Positions 1 through 11,094 of a DNA stretch of 64,000 nt are shown one piece after another (positions within the stretch are counted from its first letter, which is position 1; each line of letters begins with the position of its first letter). The stretch lies in the NCBI GenBank assembly GCA_014898425.1, contig RCSZ01000001.1, positions 3,286,001 through 3,350,000 of the forward strand, written 5' to 3'. Under the pieces are notes generated by a model, which was not told the origin of the DNA, made no database searches, and saw only the letters and a list, made by a program, of their open reading frames with translations. The position numbers were made by a program, and so were the translations under genes. This DNA is from Botryotinia globosa (lineage: Eukaryota > Ascomycota > Leotiomycetes > Helotiales > Sclerotiniaceae).

Positions 1-1544
1 GAATTATTGGCAAGTTTGGAAATATCACAACAGCTAAATTATACCCACCACTCTCATCTTATCAATGGCTGCATTGATACGTCACCTTTACCTCATTACA
101 AGTACAGAGGAACTCCTTGTTTGTAGCGCGGGGCTACTAGTAATCACGGCTTTAGACGGATACCCAGATGAGATGAATTTATAAATCCGTGATGTGGATG
201 CGAAGCATGTATGCAAAGTACATGCATGCACCTAACTAAGATATAATTCGGAGTTATAATACTCATCTAACTCACTTCCATAGTATTACTTTCTGCGATG
301 CATTGACAAGCCTTAGTCTCCGGTGTTTGAGTTCCATGATCTAGATTTTCATCCTGATTTTCATCCTAAATGAGTTCACGGAGTCATCGATGGATCAGCG
401 GCTGCCCGGTGTTGATGCTTGAAAATTGCATCTAGCTCCCGATATACATTCGCTAGCAAGATTCGGTAACCACAACATGTGAGGGAGAGGTTCGGAAATC
501 CATAGTTATCAGTAAAAAGCACTGGGAACTCTGATGTCATCCCACCTTTGGTCCTAATAGCAAATCTCCATGGGAACTATACATCCTCCTCCCCGCCCTC
601 ATGCAGTATCAATGCGTTTGCTACATGTCATAGTAGTGTAGATATCTTACGAAATACTTTGTGGTGGATTCCCCGCATTCCGTTCTCCGCAAAACCCTAC
701 ACCCCCGCATAAGTCAAATGGGGTTCGATAATTGGCTTATGACGGTGTCATGTCAGTGCTAGTTGAAGGGTTGGGACAAGTGGTAAGGGTTGAAAGCCCC
801 CGCTCGCGTAGACGCACCCTAAAATCATGCCTTGAATCCCATTATACCCGATACACCGGTCACTGGCTCGGGACCGATACAAAAAGAAACTACCGGGAAA
901 GCTTGCTAAGGTGGGAATGTGCTAGTTTAGAAAGAAGGGCCGAAAGCTAATATATTGTTTACATAGTTGATGTTCTTTTGAGCTATGGAAGTATACAGCC
1001 GTGAGAACCGCAAAGCTTTTTCTTCAAGTCCCGCACAATTAAGTTCGGCTATGGGGAAGAACTTTACCCCGTATTGTAGTTGAGAATACGTGTGACCTGT
1101 GAAAACCTGGCAAACTTGGTTTGTTGTGGATTAGCAAGTGATTCTTTGACATTCACAAAGCTGAGAATCCCCGGCTGACATAAAAAGTCTGCCCAATGGT
1201 TCTCAAAGTCTTGTCTCGAGCTCGTGTCATTGAGAAACCTTATATTCTTCACAATGGCTCAAGGAGGAGGTAAAACGGACTTTGGGAGCATACAATCCCC
1301 CCACATCCAACCTTTCCCCATTGTTTCTAAGGGTTTTTGTGTGATTCGTGCGCAGTCGACACGCGGCGGACTAATGACTCCTTTTTGCTCCTACGATCCT
1401 ATCGCCCTTTTTTGAAGCTAGATTGGTGATATCTAAAGTCACTATCTGATTTAAAAAGGTAGCTTTTCCATGCTTATCTTAGTCTCTTCGCGTCTTTCCA
1501 CTCTCTACCACGAGAATTATCTGTTCTAGAAGAATTTATTCACT
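1..1544. other. intergenic, no gene recognised
   Basis: I see no coding exon with family signature here. Short open frames at 732-950 and 1224-1415 have no recognisable domain. The last 100 bases are pyrimidine-rich and lie just upstream of the esterase gene. An ATG at 1254 in a good fungal start context could be an upstream exon of that gene, but the intron it would require is about 340 bp, long for this window. Confidence 0.4.
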
Positions 1545-2717
1545 ACGGCATTGCTTGTTCTCCGTGCTGCCTTCTTCCTATCCTTCGTACCCTCACTCAT
1601 CGTTGGCTAGGCCTCTGTCAATACTACCGCCATCTCACTTCCTGTTCCCGAAGGACCATATGCTTCTACCATCACAGTGTCAGAGCTTACCGACACGTTG
1701 CGAGCAAACCCATTCAATGAATCCTCCCCATACCGTCAGCTTGTAGTCAGCCATTATGAGCCATATCTCAGGGAGGATTGTGCTAACATTGGCGAAATCG
1801 ACTACATGCCGGCTGCTGTGGCAGAGTGGTTCAATGAAAATGATCTCCCGAGCCCTGGTTTGACAACATTCTCTCAACTGAAATTTTCCGATATCTGCCT
1901 TGAAGCACCAACCACCAAGTCTGATACGCCTCTTCTCATCTGGACTGGTGGTTTCTATACCAGCCGTCTCCAGTACGGTGCGATTGCACAAGCAATTTCT
2001 AGTTGGGACTACAGGGTTGTGACAATAGATCATCCATATGACGCAGCGATTGTAGAATTTCCAGATGGAACCATCATTTACAGTGCTTATGCCAGCGGAG
2101 CCCCAACTGACGCGACTAGCGCGTATCTCCAAAGCATCCGCGTCAAAGACATTGAGTTCGTCACGGGTCTATTTTCGGAAGCTTCTGAGGTTGTTGGTCT
2201 ATACGGATATTCCTTGGGAGCCTCATCTCAGACTGCTGTGCTTCAGGCAGACACAACGGGCAAATACGTGGTAGGTTGCAACTTGGACGGTAATTTGCAA
2301 CCCCCTGTTGGGCCAACTGGACTCGGTAACTCGTCCGAGATCAAAAAATCTTACATGTTTTTTGCACATGATAATCACACTATTGCTAGTGACCCATCAT
2401 GGACTGCATTCTGGGACACGACGGATATTTTGATACCAAACAATCCTAGGGTATCTCTTGAACTCCCCAAGACGATTCATAACTCACTCACTGATCTACC
2501 GTTTGTTATTGATGTGGCTGGCGTTCGATCAGTCAATGAATCTTACTTCGAGACACTCATTGATACTATTTATGGACCTCGAGAGATTCACAACATTACC
2601 TCGTATGTTCATGAATTCTTCGATTGGACTCTCAAAGGTGTCGAGACGCATCCACTTTTAGATGCGTCGAATAACTCTTTCCCAGATGTTCTTTTCGTTC
2701 GAAAGGCTGGTTACTAG
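1545..2717 (+). pseudogene. secreted PAF-acetylhydrolase-like esterase with damaged 5' end
   Basis: The body from 1611 to the stop at 2717 encodes an alpha/beta-hydrolase of the fungal platelet-activating-factor acetylhydrolase-like type. A nucleophile elbow GYSLG is near 2209-2223, and an IHNSLTD motif near 2475-2495 would carry the catalytic His. N-glycosylation sequons (NTT, NES, NSS) fit a secreted protein. No ATG opens the body; the first in-frame candidate is a GTG at 1677. In the same frame just upstream, 1548-1607 encodes a signal-peptide-like hydrophobic run (ALLVLRAAFFLSFVPSLIVG). That run is preceded by ACG (1545) where ATG is expected and is closed by TAG (1608-1610). This suggests a recent loss of the start plus a CAG-to-TAG change. 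Alternatively the pyrimidine-rich stretch is an intron end and TAG is its 3' splice site, making the gene intact with an exon further upstream. Confidence 0.6.
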
Positions 2718-3407
2718 GTCTGAATGATTATTCTCAGGCAAAGATGTATCAATTGTCGACATGAACAATGGATTGAGACAACCGCGTCTAGTATATTAGA
2801 AAAGATGTTGGAACCACAGCTCTAGGGAAGTAGAAAAAGTGAGAGAGCGCTTGAAGAAGCTATTAAGGCATATGAAAACGAAATCTACCAAAGCATTTGA
2901 TATTATTAATTCATGAGATACTGAGGTTCAAATCTGATAATTCTTAGTCTGATTTGCGTGCCCAGGTAAGCCTCACCGCACCGCTCTCAGCTACAAAGTC
3001 AACCCAACGTTTAAGGTTATGTGGCCACCCCCTTTATTTGATTGACACACCCATTATCGCTGACTGTAACACTTGACTAAGCACATTAAAAATTACCTGA
3101 TTACCGGAGGATACCCTCTCCTATTACTTTGCTTCATCAAGATGCAAACTCGCCGTTGGTCATAGCCAGAATGTCCAACCTCCAGGTCTGAACGCTTTCT
3201 TCAGCCAAACTCATGGAACACACATTCATCATCCCCAGTGCTCAATCTCTCTATTCGTTCATTACCTCATTCCCACACCATTTTCCATCTGAATTAGCAC
3301 CACGTCTTACGCTGAAACCCAAAGATACAACAAGAATAACGAAGTACCGCGTATTTTAATGAGTTATGTCGCATACCCTGATCTTGCTCATTGGTAACCA
3401 TCAGATC
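2718..3407. other. intergenic between convergent genes
   Basis: This is the 3' side of both the esterase (plus) and the AAA ATPase (minus). I see only spacer sequence with no conserved frame. Confidence 0.5.
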
Positions 3408-6152
3408 TTACCAATACTGGTAAAGCACCATTCTTGATACAGCAGATTTATCATACATCTGCGCAAATCTTCGCATCTCTTGCATCAGTTGCGGAGATGT
3501 TGTAGGAGTGTTGCTTTTCAACGCCTGGTGAAAGTGTGAAATAGTCAAGACTCTACTGTTCTTAACATTTAAAACCTCATCCGCTTCTTTATTGCGATAT
3601 TCTCGTTGCGAGATAACAGCGGTTTCAACACACAAAGCCATGATATCTGACCCAGTATATCGATGTGTTACTTCCGCAAGCTTCTTTAGATCGACACTCC
3701 TATCTGAGGATTCTTCTTTTAAGAACATACGGAACATATTCTCTCGTGCTGAGATCGTGGGTAGTCCAATGTAGATTCGACAAGGCACTCGTCTCAACAC
3801 GGCAGGATCAAGCAGGTGAGGTAGATTTGTTGCAAGAAGTAAGAAAGGCGAAGTGAAGTCTTTTGAGAGGCCATCTGCTTCCTGTAGTAGCTGGTTGACA
3901 AGCTTTCTCTGGTGGATTGACCCTGATCCACCTTGGCTACGAGAACTAAATAAAGAGTCCGCTTCGTCGATGAAGATGATAGATGGGAAAAGCATCTTCC
4001 CGAGCTTGAACAAACTTGCAACGAGCTTTTCCGTCTCACCAACATATTCGCTTTCCAACTCGGCGCCAGAGACACTAAGCATGATTGATCCAGAGGTCTT
4101 TGCAAGTACTCTTGCGAGTTGTGTCTTACCAGTCCCTGGAGGACCGTACAGGAGTGCGCCCCCAGCAGAGGTCTTTAGAATTCCACAGGAATCTTTTTGA
4201 GATTCTCCGAGTGAGATTAGATCTGTAATGCGGGCCTTGATATCTGAGTCAATTTCGATGTTTGACCAAGTCGTATTAAGATCGCCTATGAAAGTGTGAG
4301 AATTTTATTTTATGATCAGGACACGTAATGTGATGGCATAACTACCTGGACTGACAACAGTGTCGAGCAATTGATACAAATGCTCGTCTTCTTGACTCTT
4401 CGATATCTGTTCCGCTATGCTCCAAGCCCGCCTGGGGAGCTTCGATTTCCACGGCGCTTTTTGATCATCCTCATCTTCGTGATTTTCGAGCCACTGCTTC
4501 TCTGCTTCACTTCTCTTCTCATATGTTTCCATGACTAGCTTCATAGAGTCAATATCTAATTGGCGATTCGCTATCGTTCTGACGATAATCTCTAGGTTGT
4601 CCCAAGGAAAGAAATGGCGGCGCATAGCTCGCAAGGTAGCATCTGGAATAAAAGTTTCCCAATCTACAGCGTAAGGCTGTGCCAAAGGTGACATTTTTGC
4701 TTCAGGCGACATTCTAATGCAACGTTGCAGGTGCCTTATATTCTCTTTTAATCTTGCTTTCTCCTTGTCTTTTTCGAGGAGTCTATACTGTGCCTGACTT
4801 CTGGCTGTAAACATGCGCAGAATTCCTTTCTGGGTATTATTACTGATAGACTCAAGAATACCGTCGTCGTCTCCTCCTGACATCATCATGATCGTATCTT
4901 CCTTTGATAAAATCCTGATAGCAGTCTGCAGATGTTTGAACACCTGAAGATACTTTTTGTAACTACAAAACCTGCCAACACCTGAGATGAGAATTACCAG
5001 CGCTGGTGATCCTACGTTCTCTTTATCTCCAGTTCTCCCCAGGGTGTTCTTCAACAAATGAGACTCAATAATTTTTTTCAAGAGGGTAGTATACTGAGAA
5101 CTTCCCATGTCGTCAATCTCTATCTCCTCTGAGTTCTCAAGGAAATGTTCGGTTTTGGGAATCTGCTGCAGTTCATGTCCGACTACTGGCTCATTGCTTT
5201 CCAACTGTTCATCAACCGACGACAGCTCCTCTTCGTCTTGAGAGAAAGTGTCACATATCTCGGTGCAGATTCCTGATGTATTTTGACACATCAATTTGTG
5301 ACGGAGAATGATGCTGCCTGTCAAAACAGAAATCACCGTCAATACAAGTATTGTGGCAAAAGTCAAAAGGCCAAGGTACTGTGATAGGAAGAAGAGCCTG
5401 TCGGAAAGCTTTCTCGTCCTTTTCCCATATTCCTGGGAATTTGTCCTTCCAACGCTGGATTCACTATTGTCAGATGCAATATCACTGGATCCACTCCCTG
5501 TAACGGGAGAAGACGAGCGTGATGTACTACAGACAGAAGAAGCCGGGCAGCAGAGCTCCACACACATGCACCGATCGTAGAGTAGATTGAGGTAGTGATC
5601 GTCACCCCTTTTTTGGTCATTTTGGTGTTCTGAATCCTCTCCTTTCCCAAAATGCTCTGCCAAATCTCTAAAATCGTCGATGTTCAACTCAATAAAATCG
5701 GCTTGAACATCACTGGCAAACTTTTTTGCCACCTCTGCCAAGAATTCTTGGCCAAGAAAAGCATGGAACCCTCCAGGGAGAAGAAGCTGAACAGCATCAA
5801 GTGCAAACTTGGGAGTCTTGTCTGAACTGAAGGTCGACTTGAGGCTCTCAGTCTTTTGTTTCGTCAGGATGGCTTTTTCTTTTGGCATGATCAGGTTGAA
5901 AAGTTCGTCGTACAAAAAAGAATCCAATTCATATCTTTCTTCCTGAGATGCCTGGCCATTTGATGTCGTATCATTGACCTCTTCGGTAAGATTGGACGGG
6001 TTTGACGGAAGGATTATGACTCGACGCGCTTCCTGGCTCAACTCGAATGCGGTTTTGACACAATTGTCCATGAACCATGAAGGCATGGAGACATCTGAAA
6101 CAAACTCCTTGACTCCATCTTCGTTCACCATGGCGTCGACGTCTACGGCCAT
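3408..6152 (-). CDS. AAA-family ATPase with long N-terminal region
   Basis: Two exons, 6152-4346 and 4285-3408, with a 60-bp GT-AG intron at 4286-4345; the phase-1 join gives 894 residues. The C-terminal third is a single AAA module of the Msp1/ATAD1/spastin type. It has Walker A GPPGTGKT at about 650-657, Walker B IIFIDEAD at about 705-712, and an arginine-bearing DPAVLRR segment, followed by a helical lid. Members of this group use ATP to extract or remodel proteins, but the substrate here is unknown. The roughly 600-residue N-terminal part is not a family I recognise. It includes a Ser-rich stretch followed by a hydrophobic run (LLTFATILVLTVISVL, minus strand near 5320-5380). That run could be a membrane anchor, or it could be a retained intron read through in frame. 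The start is the ATG at 6150-6152, with several further Met codons close by. Confidence 0.85.
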
Positions 6153-8113
6153 ACTTGTTGAGAGGACGTTTCAGTGCTTAAAAAGACACCGGAATCAGCC
6201 AATCTTGACGTTTGCGATACAAGAAAAGAATAAGAAAAAAAGGTGAGAGATATAGGAGTGTGAAGAAGATCATTACGCTAGAAGCGTCGCACCTATCCTT
6301 CGAAGAGAGGCAAAAGGAAATTTGGCAAACAAAATAGCATGGCAGATCACGAAACTAGTTTGTTCTACCGTGGATGTTCTCCACATCCATTATATCTTTA
6401 CTTGCACTAATTTGTTGTTCAGAAGCGCTAGATTCTGCTTGTAAGCAGCAATAGACGTGCGGCATGTGTAAGATCTTGAAATACTTTGGCATACTATCAG
6501 CCCGTGTCTTACCACCATTCGAGGGGATAAGTTGAAGCAATCACTGATTTTCTGGTCGAGTAAAAATGTCGAAGGCTGGCTATCGTACCCAGTCAATTTT
6601 ATGCGGTAGTGTTACTTCATTGGTGTTAGAGCTAAGCGCTGCCGCCTGACCATAAGCTCACGATTTCATTCACTTATCCTCGCTTAAACCCACGTCATGA
6701 ACTGAACTCCCCGGGCCCTTTCAGAGCCTCAACTTTATTGTAACATTACCGATCCCAAGGACATTCTCGTTTAGAAATGCATAGATAGATATTGCACCAC
6801 CACACCCCCAAAGATGTGTAGTTCGCGATAAAAAATTGTCAAGAAGAAGGCAGGAGGGCCCGCCCTAGCTTACCCCTGACTTTACCAACCAATCATACTG
6901 CAACACATTGATATGCACCACCAAAATTATTAAATCTGAAAGCTCGATGCATTTGACTCACAACACAATACTGTTTCAAAGCTGGGACTCAAGGTTATCC
7001 TTTCTTGATGAGATAAGATGACATGTCAGCATTGAGTGGAGAATCTCAGCCGTCGTTCTTCGAGGTACGGGGGTATTTCTATTCAGACCTCCTTCATCAG
7101 TTATCGCAACATGAGACACAAAGAACCCCTAATGCACAATGAAACAAGATCGATGGATATGGCTGCTGCAATGAACCGATTCGATAGTTTTCCGAAGTCA
7201 CCATCAATTATTCATCATGGAACTCGATAAATGCGACTCGACTCAAGAGTTTTAAAAGATTGTTGGAAACTACAATCGGTATCTCGAAGCTTTCACGTGC
7301 GGCACGTGTTTATCATTATTTGTTCGGTTGACCCAGGCCGGGGAGTCTAGACCGCCTAGATTCCCCCTCTCACTCGTCTTCGGAAACGAAACCATCCTCA
7401 AAATCTTCAGGCGCTAATAAATGATGATCTGTCAACAGTGATATCACTACAGATAGCCTAGTCCGCATCCGAATATAACGATATCACTTCAGCTCCTGGG
7501 TTCAAGTAAAAGTCTCCCCCTTACTCTCCCGCCGACCCTCAATCCAACCAAGGATGAGAAAGCGGTATCACTGATTCAATAACACCATTATTCGGTGGTT
7601 GGTTTGATAAAAGCCATTCAGAAGAGAAAGGCATCTTTTTTGGTGTGCCAGTTTTTTGTCCAGAATGAGTCTTCTCAGACACCTCATGAGTTTTGATCTC
7701 TGAGGGTTGCAGCACGCCCTTTTCACGAATTTTTATAGAGTCCCGATGGTCTGCCAATCACCTCTCCACAGTATAAATATTGATTTGGAACAGGTACACA
7801 CAATTATTTACTTATGAATATGCAAGATTTTACTATATGAGGATTCAGTATGCTGTGACAAGATGACGCAATCACTATTAGTCGGTTGAGAGGGGCCGAA
7901 TCTGACGAGAAACAGATCTTTCATCACATATTTCATTCTATTCACGTGTTAAAAGAAATTTTCTAAAATCGTCCCAAAGATTTAAAATCATAGTTATTAA
8001 AGGGATAACGAAGGACAAGTGAATGTCAAAATTTTACCATGGTTTTCGTTTTATTAGTAGCATCGCCTGTTTTTATGTTAATTCCGAGGGCATCGCCCAA
8101 GATATCTAGGAGA
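6153..8113. other. long intergenic region
   Basis: No convincing gene in about 2 kb. The left part is the promoter of the minus-strand AAA ATPase. A near-perfect palindrome with two CACGTG E-box cores (ttcacgtgcggcacgtg, about 7292-7308) is a plausible bHLH-type site. Small open frames at 6355-6596, 7036-7230 and 7539-7757 lack any family signature. Confidence 0.4.
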
Positions 8114-9226
8114 TTAAGCAGGCGGAACTCCCGCGAGATGTGTAGGTGGACCCTTGGCTGCCTTTTCTGCTGCATCTTTTATCCTTTTATCGACTTGGGC
8201 CTTATTGGATACCAGTTCCTTACCATAATAGTATGCTTGGGATGGGCAGCCAAGCCACATGAGATAGTCAACCGTGGTAACACTATTCTTGTCCCCGAAC
8301 CCGACTGGCTTTTCGACGTCGGTTCGGAGTTGCTCAAGAAGCTCTTCTTCGTTCTTGATAAGACATGCCTTTTGAACCAACTTCACACATATGTGAACCC
8401 AATTTAAAATGCTCTCCGAATCGAGAGTTCCAGGATGTTGACGAAACTCGATGGTGCGTTTGCCAAAACAAGAAAGGAAAGGGGGGGCCAAATTACTTAT
8501 GTTGAAGCCTGAACTTCTGTTTCCCATTTCATCATCTAGTTGCTTATTATCAGTGAATGACAGAATACGATTTAGAAACTCAAGACGTGTGAGTCTTGGA
8601 TTGCACCTACCTAGATTGGATTCTCGGAGGGACTTACAATGTGAGTTATTGATCCGACTCTCAGGCATCATCAATAAAATCTGACGTTCGTAGGTCCATG
8701 CAATGGCCAAAAAATTGCGCAAGATGGGCCAGGTAAAACCACGGTATCCTATACCGACATGAACATGCAACCCTGTGGTTTCGTTAGCACGAACTAAGTA
8801 ACTGTTTCTCATTTCTCTCACAACTGTTTCTACGGCCCTTCGAGCGGCTTCATCGTAGTAATAGGGTGGAGACGCCATTTCCATGCCATATTCAAAATAC
8901 TTTCTGGTATTTGAATTTTGCGCACCTGAGCCGACGGTGATGTCGGTTTTTAATATCCAGTCGGTAGCACCGGCTGCTTCCACTTCTCGCGGATTTCCGT
9001 ATTCAGACTCCTTCACCGTTGCTGGAATTCCGACTTCCTCTAATGTTCTCTCAATATCATAATTTATGGAATCGAAATTTGCGAGAATTCTTGCATCCAC
9101 TTCGCGAGGATCGCTTGGATGAGGGTTTTCATCACCCTTGGGTACAGTAGCTATGAGAAATTCTAGTTCGACACCAAAGGTGAGCCGTGACTCTACTTCT
9201 GGGGATGATACTGCTGGGGTAAGCAT
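8114..9226 (-). CDS. amidoligase-domain protein
   Basis: Single-exon gene of 370 residues with ATG at 9224-9226. Signatures of the putative amidoligase family (Amidoligase_2, a glutamine-synthetase/GCS-like fold) are clear. The N-terminal FGVELEFLIA strand supplies acidic metal ligands, GLHVHVG lies mid-protein, and TIEFRQHPGTLDSESILNW lies in the C-terminal half. Members are predicted ATP-dependent COOH-NH2 ligases, and fungi carry many uncharacterised copies. The C-terminal tail is Lys/Ala-rich and probably disordered. No signal peptide or membrane segment is visible, so a cytosolic location is inferred. The gene looks intact, and its substrate cannot be inferred from the neighbours. Confidence 0.85.
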   Translation of the reverse strand: MLTPAVSSPEVESRLTFGVELEFLIATVPKGDENPHPSDPREVDARILANFDSINYDIERTLEEVGIPATVKESEYGNPREVEAAGATDWILKTDITVGSGAQNSNTRKYFEYGMEMASPPYYYDEAARRAVETVVREMRNSYLVRANETTGLHVHVGIGYRGFTWPILRNFLAIAWTYERQILLMMPESRINNSHCKSLRESNLGRCNPRLTRLEFLNRILSFTDNKQLDDEMGNRSSGFNISNLAPPFLSCFGKRTIEFRQHPGTLDSESILNWVHICVKLVQKACLIKNEEELLEQLRTDVEKPVGFGDKNSVTTVDYLMWLGCPSQAYYYGKELVSNKAQVDKRIKDAAEKAAKGPPTHLAGVPPA

Positions 9227-9943
9227 CTTGATTTGATTGATTGATCAGACGAGTTTGTGATGCAAGTGCTAGGAAGTGCATTATCAAAATGAATTTCGAG
9301 AATCTGTGAGTTCTGATATAGCCAACAATCGGATTGTTCTTGCATAGTTAAATATTTATCATGAAAGAGAAGCACCATTTCTCTCACAACATTCCAACAA
9401 AGTAACAACAGGTCTGAACATCTTTTTTAGATACAAAGACAACAAAAACTATGCAAAGTTGGAATTGAAGTTTTGCCAGTTACAAAGGATTGGGTTCTTT
9501 ATCTCGTCGCGAGTAGAGAAAATTCCTTGTTTTAGAGCTGGCATCTTTGACAAAAGTAAGTGTGAAAGCCGTGATATCTCGAGGATCGAAAATACTCAAG
9601 TCCACTTCATCTTAAAGTGGACTGAACGGACTGTTATCTACTTTGACCACAAGTTTTTGAAATTGACCAACCAATTGATGGATGCTTACATCAATTGGCC
9701 AATCACGATGACGATATCTGTCATTTTGGAATTAGTACCGTTTATACATTATTCTCTTAGCCTAGATCCAGAGCCTACAAGATCAGGCAAGCTCCGATTC
9801 CAAAACGGCTATTGGCACCGAATTGAAGCTAGATAATTGGTGCTTAATTAAAGCCATTTGATATCATATGACAGAGCCATAAATATGTAGCCCTGCTGCA
9901 AGATGCCACACTTTCATTAAGATGATCGATACGGCTTCAGCTA
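9227..9943. other. intergenic with small inverted repeats
   Basis: This is the promoter side of the amidoligase gene plus spacer. Short inverted repeats are visible, for example agtccactt/aagtggact at about 9599-9624 and ccaattgatg/catcaattgg at about 9670-9698. The open frame at 9459-9836 has no recognisable protein signature and I do not call it. Confidence 0.4.
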
Positions 9944-10296
9944 GAATAACCTTCTTTACCGCAAATGTCAAGAAGGTTCCTTTGAATGACGAGTATAAAA
10001 AAAATGATATTCTTGGTGTGAAGAAATGAGCAGAGAAACCGAGGAAGTGGGAGTTAGTAGGATAACCTTCTTTACCGCAAATGTCAAAAAGGTTCCTTTG
10101 AATGACGAGTATAAAAAAAAATGATATTCTTGGTGTGAAGAAATGAGCAGAGAAACCGAGGAAGTGGGAGTTAGTAGGATAACCTTCTTTACCGCAAATG
10201 TCAAAAAGGTTCCTTTGAATGACGAGTATAAAAAAAAATGATATTCTTGGTGTGAAGAAATGAGCAGAGAAACCGAGGAAGTGGGAGTTAGTAGGA
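9944..10296. repeat. tandem minisatellite, three 116/117-bp units
   Basis: Three nearly identical head-to-tail units begin at about 9945, 10061 and 10178. They differ mainly by the length of a run of A and by one or two substitutions. Each unit contains ccttctttaccgcaaatgtc and ends gtgggagttagtagg. The long minus-strand open frame through it arises only from the periodicity and is not a gene. Confidence 0.9.
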
Positions 10297-10659
10297 AACT
10301 AGTGCAGAATGGTGATATTTAAAGTTTGACTTGTACTACGCTACAGTTTAGCTAGAGTAGATTGGTGAGTTGAGTGATCTCATACATCTGGGTATATAAA
10401 AGGACACTGCTCCTCTATCACCTAAAAATACCCATTTCCTTAACAAATCGAGATTCTATCATCTTTGGTACTGCGTTCAATTACTATCATCGCGATAGCA
10501 GCTACGCAACTATTAATCATCTTTACAATCCCGATGACTTTTACTCTCAAGACTGACGAAATTTAAGGAAACATATATCGAAGAGGTCAAACCCTCCGCT
10601 GGTATCAATATTTATATTTGAAACAAATCTGTTCAATATTGTAGTAAGATTTTCTCGAA
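10297..10659. other. intergenic, probable promoter
   Basis: Spacer between the minisatellite and the small Cys-rich gene. A TATA-like tatataaa at about 10392-10399 is too far upstream to be clearly its core promoter. No coding signal is seen. Confidence 0.35.
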
Positions 10660-11094
10660 ATGTGCAAAGAGTTGTATATATATCATAGGTCATGCGGCGG
10701 CGATGGTACCAAGCCATGCATCTGTGATAAATCTTGTCCGTACTACGAGCCCTACTTCGCAAGTACTTGCGACTCCAGTTGGTTAAGAGGAGATGGTCGT
10801 AATCTTTGCAAGGAATGTCCACGCAGAGCCATGGATGACCAACGAAATAAGAAGGGGGAGATTGTGCCCATCGCCGCGTGTCACAAATGTCCCGGACATG
10901 AGAATCATATGAAGGGCACTGATTTACCAAAAGCTGATCCTAACCATCGGTCAGCATTATCGACCAGAGAAATGCAACGCAAGAGCAACTTTGAACGTTC
11001 ACCGTTTCCAGGACGAAAAACCCCAGCAAAATCTCTGGTGAGAGCGCCAAAATTTACGGAGTACCTTGAGAAAATTTTGGGAAAAAAGATGTAA
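10660..11094 (+). CDS. small cysteine-rich protein of unknown function
   Basis: Single-exon frame of 144 residues starting at an ATG. The N-terminal half is rich in Cys and His (CGGDG, CICDKSC, CKECP, CHKCPGH), which suggests metal binding. The C-terminal half is basic and low in Cys. There is no signal peptide, so it is not an obvious secreted effector. The start MCKELYIYHRSC resembles a class of short fungal proteins that open with MCK and several Cys pairs, none with a known job. I cannot name a family. Confidence 0.55.
   Translation: MCKELYIYHRSCGGDGTKPCICDKSCPYYEPYFASTCDSSWLRGDGRNLCKECPRRAMDDQRNKKGEIVPIAACHKCPGHENHMKGTDLPKADPNHRSALSTREMQRKSNFERSPFPGRKTPAKSLVRAPKFTEYLEKILGKKM

Noticed and set aside
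9459..9836. A 125-codon gene next to the amidoligase
   Set aside because: No family signature, and the region contains small inverted repeats that can keep frames open.
9968..10204. A 78-codon minus-strand protein with an internal repeat
   Set aside because: It is only the translation of the 116/117-bp tandem repeat and has no start context or family.
9944..10296. CRISPR-like array
   Set aside because: The units are contiguous 116-bp copies without spacers, in a fungal genome.
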